From the NCBI GenBank assembly GCA_020430865.1, contig JAGQIY010000347.1, forward strand, positions 1-15,519: DNA of 15,519 nucleotides, in the 5' to 3' direction. A program made the translations under genes and the position numbers. This DNA comes from Myxococcales bacterium. Lineage in GTDB: Bacteria > Myxococcota > Polyangia > Polyangiales > Polyangiaceae. Positions 1 to 9,867 of the stretch are shown in pieces. The first letter of the stretch is position 1. Each line of letters begins with the position of its first letter. The notes under the pieces were generated by a model. That model had not been told where the DNA came from. It saw only the letters and a program-made list of their open reading frames with translations, and made no database searches.

Positions 1-2282
<2,282 letters not shown>

Positions 2283-2649
2283 TCCGTCCCCATAGCGCAA
2301 ACCGGCAGCCGGTGGATGGCCACTGCTCGCGGGCCTCGGCTGGCGAAATGTTTCGCGCCCGAATGCGCCAGCGCCCGACCGCTGCGCGCCCCTCGCCTGG
2401 CCGCGCCCCGGGGGAGCTGTCCCACTCCGACACACCGATCGCGCACCGGGATCGTCCACCGAACGGGCGTTTGCTCCAGACTGCTGCTAGGGTACACTCC
2501 GGGTTGGCGCGACAGGTCAAAAAGCCTGAATTCTTGGGGATCTGTCACGCATTCGATTGGCCGGCCAAGACCAGCAAAGTGCTTGCATTGAGTGCCGTTC
2601 CCGTTACCATCCCGGCGTCCGCCCGAAAGCGAGCATTCCAGTGCGCCTC

Positions 2650-2681
2650 GGGTTTCGGGGTTGGGGGTGAGGGGTCGAGGG
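2650..2681 (+). other. G-quadruplex-prone tract
   Basis: Five runs of three to five G (2650-2652, 2657-2660, 2663-2667, 2671-2674, 2679-2681) are separated by loops of two to four bases on the plus strand. This meets the usual G3+N1-7 quadruplex pattern. It lies about 190 bases upstream of the lipoprotein start. Whether it folds or has a role is unknown, and G-runs do occur by chance in such G-rich DNA. Confidence 0.45.
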
Positions 2682-2828
2682 CCCTTCACGGCGATACACC
2701 AAACAACCGCTTGGACTTGGAACGGAATCACAGCAGCCAAACTGGCGCCAGCCAGAGACAACCAGCCGGAAACACGATTTCCGCGGGGCAGCCGCTCGCG
2801 ACCAGCGGGGGCGACGCAAAGTAGCTCT

Positions 2829-2849
2829 TTCGCTCCCCCATGGGGCGAA
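2829..2849 (+). promoter_or_regulatory. Small 5'-leader hairpin upstream of the lipoprotein Shine-Dalgarno
   Basis: TTCGCTCC (2829-2836) pairs with GGGGCGAA (2842-2849) over a five-base loop, giving eight pairs including one G-U. It ends four bases before the Shine-Dalgarno. If transcribed, it could stabilise the 5' end or tune translation of the downstream gene. No regulator is implied. Confidence 0.35.
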
Positions 2850-2853
2850 CATT

Positions 2854-2860
2854 AAGGAGG
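2854..2860 (+). promoter_or_regulatory. Strong Shine-Dalgarno for the lipoprotein gene
   Basis: AAGGAGG ends ten bases before the ATG at 2871 and is followed by a further AGG. It is near-perfectly complementary to the 16S rRNA tail and fixes the start codon. It is much stronger than the ribosome sites of most other genes here, suggesting a well-expressed protein. Confidence 0.8.
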
Positions 2861-2870
2861 AGGCATCCGC

Positions 2871-4019
2871 ATGCTTGGCAAGAAGTTGGGACTCTTGGGA
2901 GTAATGATCATCGGCAGCTCGCTCGCCTTCACGGCGTGCGGCGGAAGTGACGACGGCGACAGCAACGCCAGCGGCGGGAGCGGTGGCTCTGGCGCCAACG
3001 GTGGCTCTGGCGGCACTGGCGGCGGCACCGGCGGCACCGGCGGCGCAGTCGAAGACGGCACCTGCGCGGATGGCGCGACGTGCACCCTCCCCCCCGAAGC
3101 TCCGGCGAGCCCCACCGCCCCCAGCGGCGACGCGGTGACCTTCGCCGTCTCCAAGATTTACCTCGGGGATACCACCCGTGACGGCACTCCAGACAGCAAG
3201 GCCTGGCAGCAGTTCGGCTACAACCTGGACGGCATCGTATCGACCAAGAACGGCAGCAACCACTGCACCCCGCAGATGGGCGCGAACCCCTCGCTGGTGA
3301 AGACCGACGGCCCTGGCGGCGTTGACAACGCGTTCGGCGCCAACCTGCTGAGCATCATCCTCGGCGTTGCGCCCACCGCGGGCGACGACATCAACCAGTC
3401 CGTGCTGGACGGTGACTTCACCATCATGATCCACAACGAGGCGCTCGGCAGCGAGCCCAACCAGGGTCCGATCAAGGCTGCCCTGTACGGCGGCGCGAAG
3501 CTGGAGGGCGGACCTAAGTTCGACGGCAGCGACATGTGGCCGGTGACCCCCGAACTGCTCAACAACGGGGACATCAACAGCCCCAAGGTGACCTTCGACA
3601 CGGCCTTCGTGACCGACGGCACCTGGGTGTCCGGTTCCAACGCGACCGTCACGCTGAACATCTCGATCCAGGGCTTCTCCCTGAACCTGGTCATCACCAA
3701 CGCGGTCATCACCGCCGACATCAGTGACCAGAGCAACATCACCGGCGGCGTCATCGCGGGTGTGCTGGACACGGAAGGCCTGATCGAAGAGCTGCGCAAG
3801 GTCGCTGGTGCGCTCGACTCGAGCCTCTGCTCCGGGTCGACGTTCGACAGCATCGCGACGCAGATCAAGGCCGCGAGCGACCTGATGAAGGACGGCACCA
3901 ACGGCCCTGGCCAGACCTGCGACGGCATCAGCATCGGGCTCGGCTTCGACGCGAAGCCGGTTCAGCTCGGCCCTGTCGCGGATCCGTCGACGCCCGGCGA
4001 AGACCCCTGCGCGATGTGA
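2871..4019 (+). CDS. Putative exported lipoprotein with Gly/Ser-rich linker, unknown function
   Basis: A 382-residue protein that I cannot assign to a named family. The N-terminus is a lipoprotein-type signal: Lys4-Lys5, a hydrophobic core, then FTAC with the candidate lipidated Cys23. The -3 residue is Phe, so the lipobox is loose. Residues 24-58 are a low-complexity Gly/Ser/Thr linker, common in surface lipoproteins of Polyangium-like bacteria. The rest (about 60-382) has no transmembrane segment and contains six further cysteines (65, 71, 132, 320, 350, 380), enough for three disulfides in an oxidising compartment. The middle (about 240-290) is rich in alternating Thr/Val/Ile and looks like beta structure; residues 305-345 look helical. 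A strong Shine-Dalgarno sets the start, and a hairpin follows the stop. It stands alone, divergent from dnaE. A surface-exposed or periplasmic role is inference. Confidence 0.88.
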   Translation: MLGKKLGLLGVMIIGSSLAFTACGGSDDGDSNASGGSGGSGANGGSGGTGGGTGGTGGAVEDGTCADGATCTLPPEAPASPTAPSGDAVTFAVSKIYLGDTTRDGTPDSKAWQQFGYNLDGIVSTKNGSNHCTPQMGANPSLVKTDGPGGVDNAFGANLLSIILGVAPTAGDDINQSVLDGDFTIMIHNEALGSEPNQGPIKAALYGGAKLEGGPKFDGSDMWPVTPELLNNGDINSPKVTFDTAFVTDGTWVSGSNATVTLNISIQGFSLNLVITNAVITADISDQSNITGGVIAGVLDTEGLIEELRKVAGALDSSLCSGSTFDSIATQIKAASDLMKDGTNGPGQTCDGISIGLGFDAKPVQLGPVADPSTPGEDPCAM

Positions 4020-4046
4020 GTCGGGTTTCCTGACTTCAGGACAGCC

Positions 4047-4079
4047 AGCGCCCCGCCCTCCGAAGGAGGCCGGGGCGCT
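4047..4079 (+). terminator. Strong hairpin after the lipoprotein gene
   Basis: AGCGCCCCG (4047-4055) and CCTCC (4057-4061) pair with GGAGG (4065-4069) and CGGGGCGCT (4071-4079) around a GAA loop. That is 14 G/C-rich pairs with one C-C mismatch. It starts 28 bases after the stop codon. A U-run is lacking, which is frequent in high-G+C genomes, so termination efficiency is uncertain. Confidence 0.7.
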
Positions 4080-4093
4080 CGCCATTTGGCGCG

Positions 4094-4113
4094 CCCCTCC
4101 CCCCCGAACCCCC
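4094..4113 (-). other. C-rich tracts (G-rich on the minus strand)
   Basis: C-runs of four (4094-4097), seven (4099-4105) and five (4109-4113) are separated by one and three bases. The minus strand therefore reads G5-TTC-G7-A-G4, which can supply four G-tracts. It resembles the plus-strand G-tract at 2650-2681 in inverse orientation. Confidence 0.35.
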
Positions 4114-4116
4114 GAG

Positions 4117-4158
4117 ACCGGCTTGGACTGCGCACCCCGACACCGGTTTGGACTGCGC
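4117..4158 (+). repeat. Two-copy direct repeat, 17 bases with 25-base period
   Basis: ACCGGCTTGGACTGCGC (4117-4133) recurs as ACCGGTTTGGACTGCGC (4142-4158) with one C/T difference and an eight-base spacer. A shorter related string, ACCGCTTGGACT, lies at 2706-2717 upstream of the other lipoprotein gene. This could be a tandem operator for a DNA-binding protein or a fragment of an interspersed repeat. The sequence alone does not decide. Confidence 0.6.
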
Positions 4159-4397
4159 TGAAAAAGCAGAACTATTTCTGCCAACATCTCACGACCTTGA
4201 AGATAGAATCGCCCGCGTTCGTCCATTGCTCGATCAGGTGATGCCGGCTCCAAGGCAGCATTTGGTCAGCTTCCAATGCTTTGAGCGTCTGGGTTGGCGA
4301 GCGTGATGCGCGCTCTGGGAGGCGCGATCACAAACAGTTCCACGCCACGAGGGCACCGGGGAGGAGCCCGAGTGAGCGGCCGTAGGAGGATCCTAAG

Positions 4398-5021
4398 ATG
4401 AAGAAGTCCATGCTTGTTGTTGCCGTTGCAGCCGCGCTGAGCGCGCCTGCTTTGACCGGGTGCACGATCAAGGCCGGTGGAGGCGCGAGCGCCGGCTCAC
4501 CCCCTCCAGCCCCACCGCCCGCAACGGCAGAGCCGGCGCCTGCGCCAGCCCCCACCCCAGAGCCTGCTCCGGCTCCCGCGCCTGCAGCGCCCCCGAAGGT
4601 GAACGCATCGACGGGTCAGGTCGAGATCCCTGGCAACGTGGTGTTCGACACTGGCGCGGCGACCCTGAAGGAGGGCGGCGGCTCCGAGGTCGTGCTCGAG
4701 CAGGTCGTGCAGTTCATGAAGGACAACCCCAAGGTGACCAAGCTGCGAGTGGAAGGTCACACGGACAACGTGGGACAGCCCGCGGACAACGAGAAGCTCT
4801 CGGGCGAGCGCGCGCTCACCGTCAAGCGCTGGCTGATCGAGCACGGTGTGGACGGCGCCCGCCTGGTCTCCGTCGGCTGCGGCCAGAGCCGTCCGATCGC
4901 GAGCAATGCGACGGAGGAGGGCAAGGCTCAGAACCGCCGCGTGCAGTACCAGATCGCCGAGAACCGCGGCCGCCCGTTCCTTGGACGCCCGATCGATGGG
5001 GGCTGCAAGGTCTTCGAGTAA
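4398..5021 (+). CDS. OmpA/Pal-family peptidoglycan-binding lipoprotein
   Basis: A 207-residue outer-membrane lipoprotein that should tether the outer membrane to peptidoglycan. The signal peptide ends in a good lipobox, LTGC, with Cys22 as the lipidation site. Residues 35-66 form a Pro/Ala-rich linker of repeated Ala-Pro pairs that could span the periplasm. The OmpA C-terminal domain covers about 76-190: the entry strand NVVFDTG (80-86), GHTDN (120-124, with the peptidoglycan-binding Asp123), LSGERA (134-139), and NRRV (179-182, with the binding Arg). Its size suits the Pal type rather than a full OmpA barrel. A Shine-Dalgarno (AGGAGGA, about 4384-4390) lies eight bases before the ATG. A hairpin terminator follows, so it appears monocistronic. 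It could be called Pal, but no tol genes are nearby, so I leave the symbol empty. Confidence 0.93.
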   Translation: MKKSMLVVAVAAALSAPALTGCTIKAGGGASAGSPPPAPPPATAEPAPAPAPTPEPAPAPAPAAPPKVNASTGQVEIPGNVVFDTGAATLKEGGGSEVVLEQVVQFMKDNPKVTKLRVEGHTDNVGQPADNEKLSGERALTVKRWLIEHGVDGARLVSVGCGQSRPIASNATEEGKAQNRRVQYQIAENRGRPFLGRPIDGGCKVFE

Positions 5022-5045
5022 GCGCGCGTTCGACCTCGAAGCTCC

Positions 5046-5083
5046 AGCGGGCCGTTTCGAACAGAAGCGGCCCGCTTGGCGTT
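5046..5083 (+). terminator. Rho-independent-type terminator after the OmpA-like gene
   Basis: AGCGGGCCGTTTC (5046-5058) pairs with GAAGCGGCCCGCT (5064-5076) around the loop GAACA, giving 13 pairs including one G-U. A modestly T-containing tail (TTGGCGTTTG) follows. It begins 24 bases after the stop and separates the OmpA-like gene from the cytochrome unit. Confidence 0.75.
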
Positions 5084-5168
5084 TGTGCGTCCAGGGAAAG
5101 CCACGCAGCTCCCCGCGGCGGCCCGAATGCGGTTGCCGCGGCGTCGCTGGTCATGGCAGACCCGCGAG

Positions 5169-5720
5169 GTGCTTAGGCGTTTCCTGGTGAGCCTCACGCT
5201 GGCGCTGAGCCTGACAGGCTGTGATCGTGCCCCAGATGACCTCCGTGAGTGGACCCCAGCGGACCATCACCACACGGCGGAGCCGAACCGTGGGCAAGTG
5301 ACGAGCGACACCAACCCCGAGGCGGCCAAGCCACCTCCTGGTCTGGAAGACGTCACCATCGTCGCCTGGCGGCGCAACTGCATGCGCTGCCATGGAGTCG
5401 TGGGCCGCGGTGATGGCCCCCAGGGCGCAATGATGGGCGCGACGGATCTGTCCAACCCGGACTGGCAAGCGAAGACCAGTGACGAACAGATGGCCAGCAT
5501 AATCCAGCGTGGAAAAGGCGCGATGCCTGCGTTCGATCTCCCGCAGGCGACGATTCAGAAGCTGGTCAAGCTGGTTCGCCTGTTCAATTCGGCGCGCAAG
5601 GAGGAGGAAGCCGCTGCTCCTCCCGGAAGCGCCCAGCCCGGCTCGGCGCCGGCCACGGCCAGCGCCGAGCCCTCGTCGTCCGCGGGAGCTCCGAAGCCCG
5701 CGCCTGCCCCGAAGCCGTGA
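5169..5720 (+). CDS. Monohaem c-type cytochrome lipoprotein
   Basis: A 183-residue exported electron carrier from the chosen GTG start. The start gives a compact lipoprotein signal ending LTGC with Cys18; an in-frame ATG at 5127 would add 14 residues (RLPRRR-rich) before it and cannot be excluded. The frame is also open upstream to a TTG inside the preceding terminator, which is not credible. One class I haem motif, CMRCH (Cys71, Cys74, His75), is followed about 44 residues later by GAMPAF, with Met119 as the likely sixth ligand. The last 40 residues are a Glu then Pro/Ala/Ser-rich tail, unusual for a small cytochrome and possibly a linker or surface tail. The stop overlaps the next GTG by four bases, so the two genes are translationally coupled. 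Its electron partner is not visible. Confidence 0.9.
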   Translation: MLRRFLVSLTLALSLTGCDRAPDDLREWTPADHHHTAEPNRGQVTSDTNPEAAKPPPGLEDVTIVAWRRNCMRCHGVVGRGDGPQGAMMGATDLSNPDWQAKTSDEQMASIIQRGKGAMPAFDLPQATIQKLVKLVRLFNSARKEEEAAAPPGSAQPGSAPATASAEPSSSAGAPKPAPAPKP

Positions 5721-6119
5721 GCGACCAGGAAAAGCCGCGCGCAGTCGGCTTCAGACGCTGGGCGCGCTGGCTGCTCGTGCCTCTGGGGCTCTGGCTCGGC
5801 AGCCTGTTCTGGCCCGCCTTTCCGCGAGACCAGACACTGACCCTGGACCTCGGGCCGAACAGCGCTCGAGTCGAGGCCCTGGATCTCACCTGGACCTTCG
5901 ATGGAGAGCACGAACCCCGCGGAGGTGTCCGCCGAAGCTTCCCGCAAGGCGCGCCGCGGCGAGTGCGGCAGCGCATCTACGGCCCCAGCGGGGACTGGGA
6001 AATCCACGTCCAGCGGACTCGAACTCTTCGGGGCGACAGCACCCCGCAAAAGACATCGAGCCAACATCGCGTTAACCTGGCGGGCGAAGAGTCGATCCTC
6101 TTCATCAAGGACCCTGCCG

Positions 6120-6139
<20 letters not shown>
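5717..6139 (+). CDS. Small membrane-anchored protein, unknown function
   Basis: A 140-residue protein starting at a GTG that overlaps the cytochrome stop in the string GTGA. The N-terminus is basic (residues 6-18), followed by one hydrophobic segment of about residues 17-35 (WLLVPLGLWLGSLFW), which fits a signal anchor. The remaining roughly 105 residues are hydrophilic and Arg-rich with beta-type alternation (for example LTLDL and WEIHV) and should lie in the periplasm. I recognise no domain. Its position between a cytochrome and an FHA regulator suggests a shared transcript. The downstream activator starts 20 bases before this gene ends. It could be an assembly or anchoring factor, but that is a guess. 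Confidence 0.75.
6107..6111 (+). promoter_or_regulatory. Shine-Dalgarno that decides the start of the FHA activator
   Basis: AAGGA lies eight bases upstream of the GTG at 6120, inside the end of the preceding gene. It supports that start over the much longer upstream extension of the same open frame, which only overlaps the previous gene. Confidence 0.6.
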
Positions 6140-7490
<1,351 letters not shown>

Positions 7491-7510
7491 GCCGCTGGAA
7501 GCGCGCCGCT

Positions 7511-7526
7511 CGCTGGTTGCCAGGCG
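7511..7526. terminator. Possible weak hairpin between convergent genes
   Basis: CGCTGG and CCAGGCG around TTG form about six pairs with one bulge in the 43-base gap between two converging genes. It is small and has no U-run, so it is only a candidate. Confidence 0.25.
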
Positions 7527-7533
7527 GACGACG

Positions 7534-8835
7534 CTAGAAGGACGCGCCCAGCCCGACGGAAGCGACGGTGGCGAAGGTATCGTTGACCTCGCCGCCAGCC
7601 CAGGTGAACTCGTCGAGGTTCGTCTTGATCACGTCGAGTCCGAAGCTCGCGTCGAGGTCGAGAAACATCCCGATCACTCGGTCGCCGGGGCGACCGTGGA
7701 AGTTCATCAAGACGCGTCCACCGAGCAGATAGGAAGAGAGCGGGCTCAGCTCGCGGTCTCCCGTCCAGTACTGGCCTCGTGGTCCTGACTTGGGTTCGCC
7801 GCCAGTGTAGTCGTCGCTCCAGAACAGAGCGCCGCTCTGGCGGTAGTAGCGACCCCGCACCAGCAGGCGCAGCCACTTCAGCAGATACCGCTCGGCCTCG
7901 AGCTCATAGGTCTGGCTCAGAACGTCCCAAGTGTCGCTGTAGCCTCGCACGCCGAGACCGACCGCAGTGTCCATGCCCTTGATGTAATAGCGCATACGCA
8001 GAGCCGCAGCGCCCCGCGCACGGTTCTCCGGGTGGTGCTCTTGGGCGAGTTGACCACCAGGGCCAATCACTACCGCACGGTAAGGATTGCCGAGGAATCC
8101 ATGCTGCAACCCGCCGGTCAGCACCAGCTGCGTCGCCAGCACCGGTGTCCAGGTCTGAGTCCACGCTCCCTGAAACGAATCGAGATCGACGTCGTCGGTC
8201 TGACGATCGTCCGCGCTGGTGAAGCACCCAGTCGAGCTATCCAGGCGTGGACGCAAGGTCGGCGACAGGCTCGCGGCGTAGTTGATGTTGCACACCTGAT
8301 CGAAGCCGCGTGAGTAGGACAGCTCCAGGCGGGTGTTTCGCTTCAAGAACTCCGTCGCGCCGGAGACGCTGATCGACTGCGACCGGTAGTCGCTCTCCGT
8401 GCCGTATCCGTAGCTGACGCTGAGGGTCGTTTCCTTGCGGCGTAGCGTGATGCCGCCGCTGGCCACGTGACGCACGTCGGTCACCGACGCGTGGGAGACG
8501 ATATCCGGGGAAATCCCGCCCGATTTCGTCGGTTCGCTGGCTCCCGAGACGATGTCCGCCTCGTAACCAGCATGGACGCTGAGCGCGTCCCAGGGGGTCA
8601 CCGAGAGTCGAATCGACGGATTCAGCACCGTCATCTCGCTGTCGGGCGACGGCTCGGTGAACACGGTGGTTCGGACGTCCAGGTCGGCGACCTGAGCCTG
8701 AGTCTCCCCTGCCCCTCCCAGCATCAGCGCCCACAGACAGGCCCCTGCGGAGAGGGCACGCGTCACTCTGCGGCTCGTCGGGCCGGTGTGGTGTTGCGCT
8801 GCGCTGTGGTTGGCTCGGGACACGACTTCAGACAC
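7534..8835 (-). CDS. DUF3570 family outer-membrane beta-barrel protein
   Basis: A 433-residue exported protein, last in a leftward four-gene unit. The GTG start (8835) is preceded by AGCGAGAG. The signal peptide has an unusually long 26-residue n-region, then a hydrophobic core and a likely cleavage after TQA (Ala47). The mature part consists almost entirely of amphipathic alternating strands and ends in Phe (GLGASF), both hallmarks of a transmembrane beta-barrel inserted by the BAM machinery. It has two cysteines in the mature part (DQVCN and STGCF), probably in one extracellular loop. The match to DUF3570 is by recollection of overall character and, above all, by the adjacent DUF4266 gene, its usual neighbour. 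The function of DUF3570 is not established; transport or surface display of the DUF4266 partner are guesses. Confidence 0.88.
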   Translation of the reverse strand: MSEVVSRANHSAAQHHTGPTSRRVTRALSAGACLWALMLGGAGETQAQVADLDVRTTVFTEPSPDSEMTVLNPSIRLSVTPWDALSVHAGYEADIVSGASEPTKSGGISPDIVSHASVTDVRHVASGGITLRRKETTLSVSYGYGTESDYRSQSISVSGATEFLKRNTRLELSYSRGFDQVCNINYAASLSPTLRPRLDSSTGCFTSADDRQTDDVDLDSFQGAWTQTWTPVLATQLVLTGGLQHGFLGNPYRAVVIGPGGQLAQEHHPENRARGAAALRMRYYIKGMDTAVGLGVRGYSDTWDVLSQTYELEAERYLLKWLRLLVRGRYYRQSGALFWSDDYTGGEPKSGPRGQYWTGDRELSPLSSYLLGGRVLMNFHGRPGDRVIGMFLDLDASFGLDVIKTNLDEFTWAGGEVNDTFATVASVGLGASF

Positions 8836-8853
8836 CTAACTCTCGCTTTTTGG

Positions 8854-9072
8854 TCAGTTGCACCCGCAACCACCGCCCTCGACGGAGCCGCCTCCGAAGG
8901 ACCCCTCGCGATTCTCCAGCACGTGCTGGCGAGCAGACTCTTCTTCCGCGTTGCCATCGAAGCGCATGATCGGGTCAGCCAGCACCGCGCGCTGCTCTGG
9001 ACGCACCGTGACGCAACCGACACTGCTCGTGCAGGCCACTCCAATCAGTAACAGCTTGGATACTTTCCTCAT
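8854..9072 (-). CDS. DUF4266 family mini-lipoprotein with Cys-Gly-Cys tail
   Basis: A 72-residue protein made almost entirely of a lipoprotein signal and a short tail. Lys/Arg residues and a hydrophobic core lead to VGC with Cys20 as the likely lipidation site; Cys14 is a less likely alternative. The conserved block VRPEQRAVLADPIMRFD (23-39) and the glycine-rich C-terminus ending GGGCGCN (66-72) are the features I recognise as typical of DUF4266. The mature lipoprotein would be only about 53 residues, ending in a CxC pair suited to binding a metal or carrying a modification. The start has GAGG upstream. It lies nine bases after the SH3 gene and 18 bases before the DUF3570 gene. In other bacteria I recall DUF4266 beside DUF3570, thioredoxin-like and ApbE-like genes; only DUF3570 is present here. 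Confidence 0.87.
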   Translation of the reverse strand: MRKVSKLLLIGVACTSSVGCVTVRPEQRAVLADPIMRFDGNAEEESARQHVLENREGSFGGGSVEGGGCGCN

Positions 9073-9081
9073 GGTAACGCC

Positions 9082-9867
9082 TCAGAAATAGGTACCCAAG
9101 CCGCCGAAGTAGGCCTGCGTGTTTCGGTAGCTGTCCTCGGTGAACAGGATGGTGTTGTTGGCCTCGACCCGGATCAGAATGCGCCAACGCAAGCTGATGA
9201 GGAAGCCCCCGCCAGCGCGAGCGTGATAGACGGTCTCGTCCTTGAGCACGAACGCGTCCTCGTTGGGCACCGTCTTGTATCCTCCCCCTCCGAGGTGGAG
9301 GAACGGCGACACAGCCCAGTCGGGCGCGAGATCCAGAGTCCCGCCGCCGCCGAACAGGATCCCCTTGCCCTCGGAGTTGAGGTGCATTCCAACGTAGCCC
9401 TCGAGCGCGATCGCGGGGGCGAGCACGAACGCCGGGCGAACCTCCGAGTAGCCGTTCTTGTCGAAGACTCCGGCCATGATGGCGAAACCCGCGTGGGCGC
9501 TCTCCAGCGCTGGGGGCGAGAAGAACCCCGGCGTCCCCGGGCGATCCACCTCGTCCTCGCCGATCGCGACGGGTTCCACCGTATCTCCGAGCACGTAGGC
9601 AGTGCGGCCATCCTCCAGCGTGACCTGGAGCCAGAAGCCGTTGCCTTCTCTCCCGGTGATCAGGAACGCCTCACCCCTTTCCGCACGGTAAATTACCCGA
9701 TGCGTGATCCCGGGACCGCTGCGCAGCTCGGTCTCGGCCACGATCACGCGGGCGAACGCATCCGGCTCATCCTGGGCGAGCGCCGCCCCGCCCCACGTCA
9801 TCAGACCCGCGAGGCAAACCAGGCACGCCAGCGCGCGCTTGAAGCTGAAGGAGGTGCGGGCTCTCAT
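9082..9867 (-). CDS. SH3b-domain exported protein with beta-rich C-terminal part
   Basis: A 261-residue protein. The N-terminal signal peptide has a likely cleavage after ALA (Ala31). Residues about 38-100 resemble a bacterial SH3 (SH3b) domain: VAETELRSGPGITHRVIYR followed by GEAFLITGREGNGFWLQV and a Gly-rich turn, the pattern seen in many peptidoglycan-associated proteins. The second half (about 122-261) has repeated amphipathic strands with Gly/aromatic residues (for example LFGGGGTLDLAP and FLHLGGGGYKT) and ends in Tyr-Phe, which suggests a small outer-membrane barrel of about eight strands. The stop of the gene upstream (9864) overlaps its ATG by four bases, and the DUF4266 gene follows nine bases later. 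The SH3b domain could tie the barrel to the cell wall; that is inference. Confidence 0.87.
   Translation of the reverse strand: MRARTSFSFKRALACLVCLAGLMTWGGAALAQDEPDAFARVIVAETELRSGPGITHRVIYRAERGEAFLITGREGNGFWLQVTLEDGRTAYVLGDTVEPVAIGEDEVDRPGTPGFFSPPALESAHAGFAIMAGVFDKNGYSEVRPAFVLAPAIALEGYVGMHLNSEGKGILFGGGGTLDLAPDWAVSPFLHLGGGGYKTVPNEDAFVLKDETVYHARAGGGFLISLRWRILIRVEANNTILFTEDSYRNTQAYFGGLGTYF

Larger units (their letters stand above)
2283..2870. other. Intergenic region between divergent dnaE and lipoprotein gene
   Basis: This 588-base stretch lies between the leftward dnaE start and the rightward lipoprotein gene, so it should hold promoters for both. I see no convincing gene in it. It contains a run of five G-tracts (2650-2681), a partial match at 2706-2717 (ACCGCTTGGACT) to the direct repeat at 4117-4158, a short hairpin at 2829-2849 and a strong Shine-Dalgarno sequence at 2854-2860. 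A TTGACC hexamer on the minus strand (2520-2515) could be a -35 element for dnaE. The best matching -10 (TACCCT, 2494-2489) is 20 bases away, which is too far to trust. Confidence 0.6.
4020..4397. other. Intergenic region between the two lipoprotein genes
   Basis: This 378-base stretch holds, in order, a strong hairpin (4047-4079), three C-runs (4094-4113), a two-copy 25-base-period direct repeat (4117-4158) and about 220 bases without recognisable structure. The last part must carry the promoter and leader of the OmpA-like gene. I found no convincing -35/-10 pair; TAGAAT at 4204-4209 is a possible -10 without a good -35. No gene is apparent. Confidence 0.55.

Noticed and set aside
2489..2520. 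TTGACC ... TACCCT as a dnaE promoter
   Set aside because: The -35 is good, but the spacing of 20 bases is outside the normal range and the -10 is weak.
2604..4253. 549-codon open frame on the minus strand
   Set aside because: It lies antisense to the lipoprotein gene, spans the intergenic hairpin and C-tracts, has no ribosome site or domain, and is Arg/Ala/Gly-biased.
5076..5168. Upstream extension of the cytochrome frame to a TTG
   Set aside because: The TTG lies on the last base of the terminator stem of the OmpA-like gene. The extension has no signal character, and the GTG at 5169 gives a clean lipoprotein signal.
5901..6119. N-terminal extension of the FHA activator
   Set aside because: It overlaps the small membrane protein gene and precedes a GTG with a good Shine-Dalgarno at 6107-6111.
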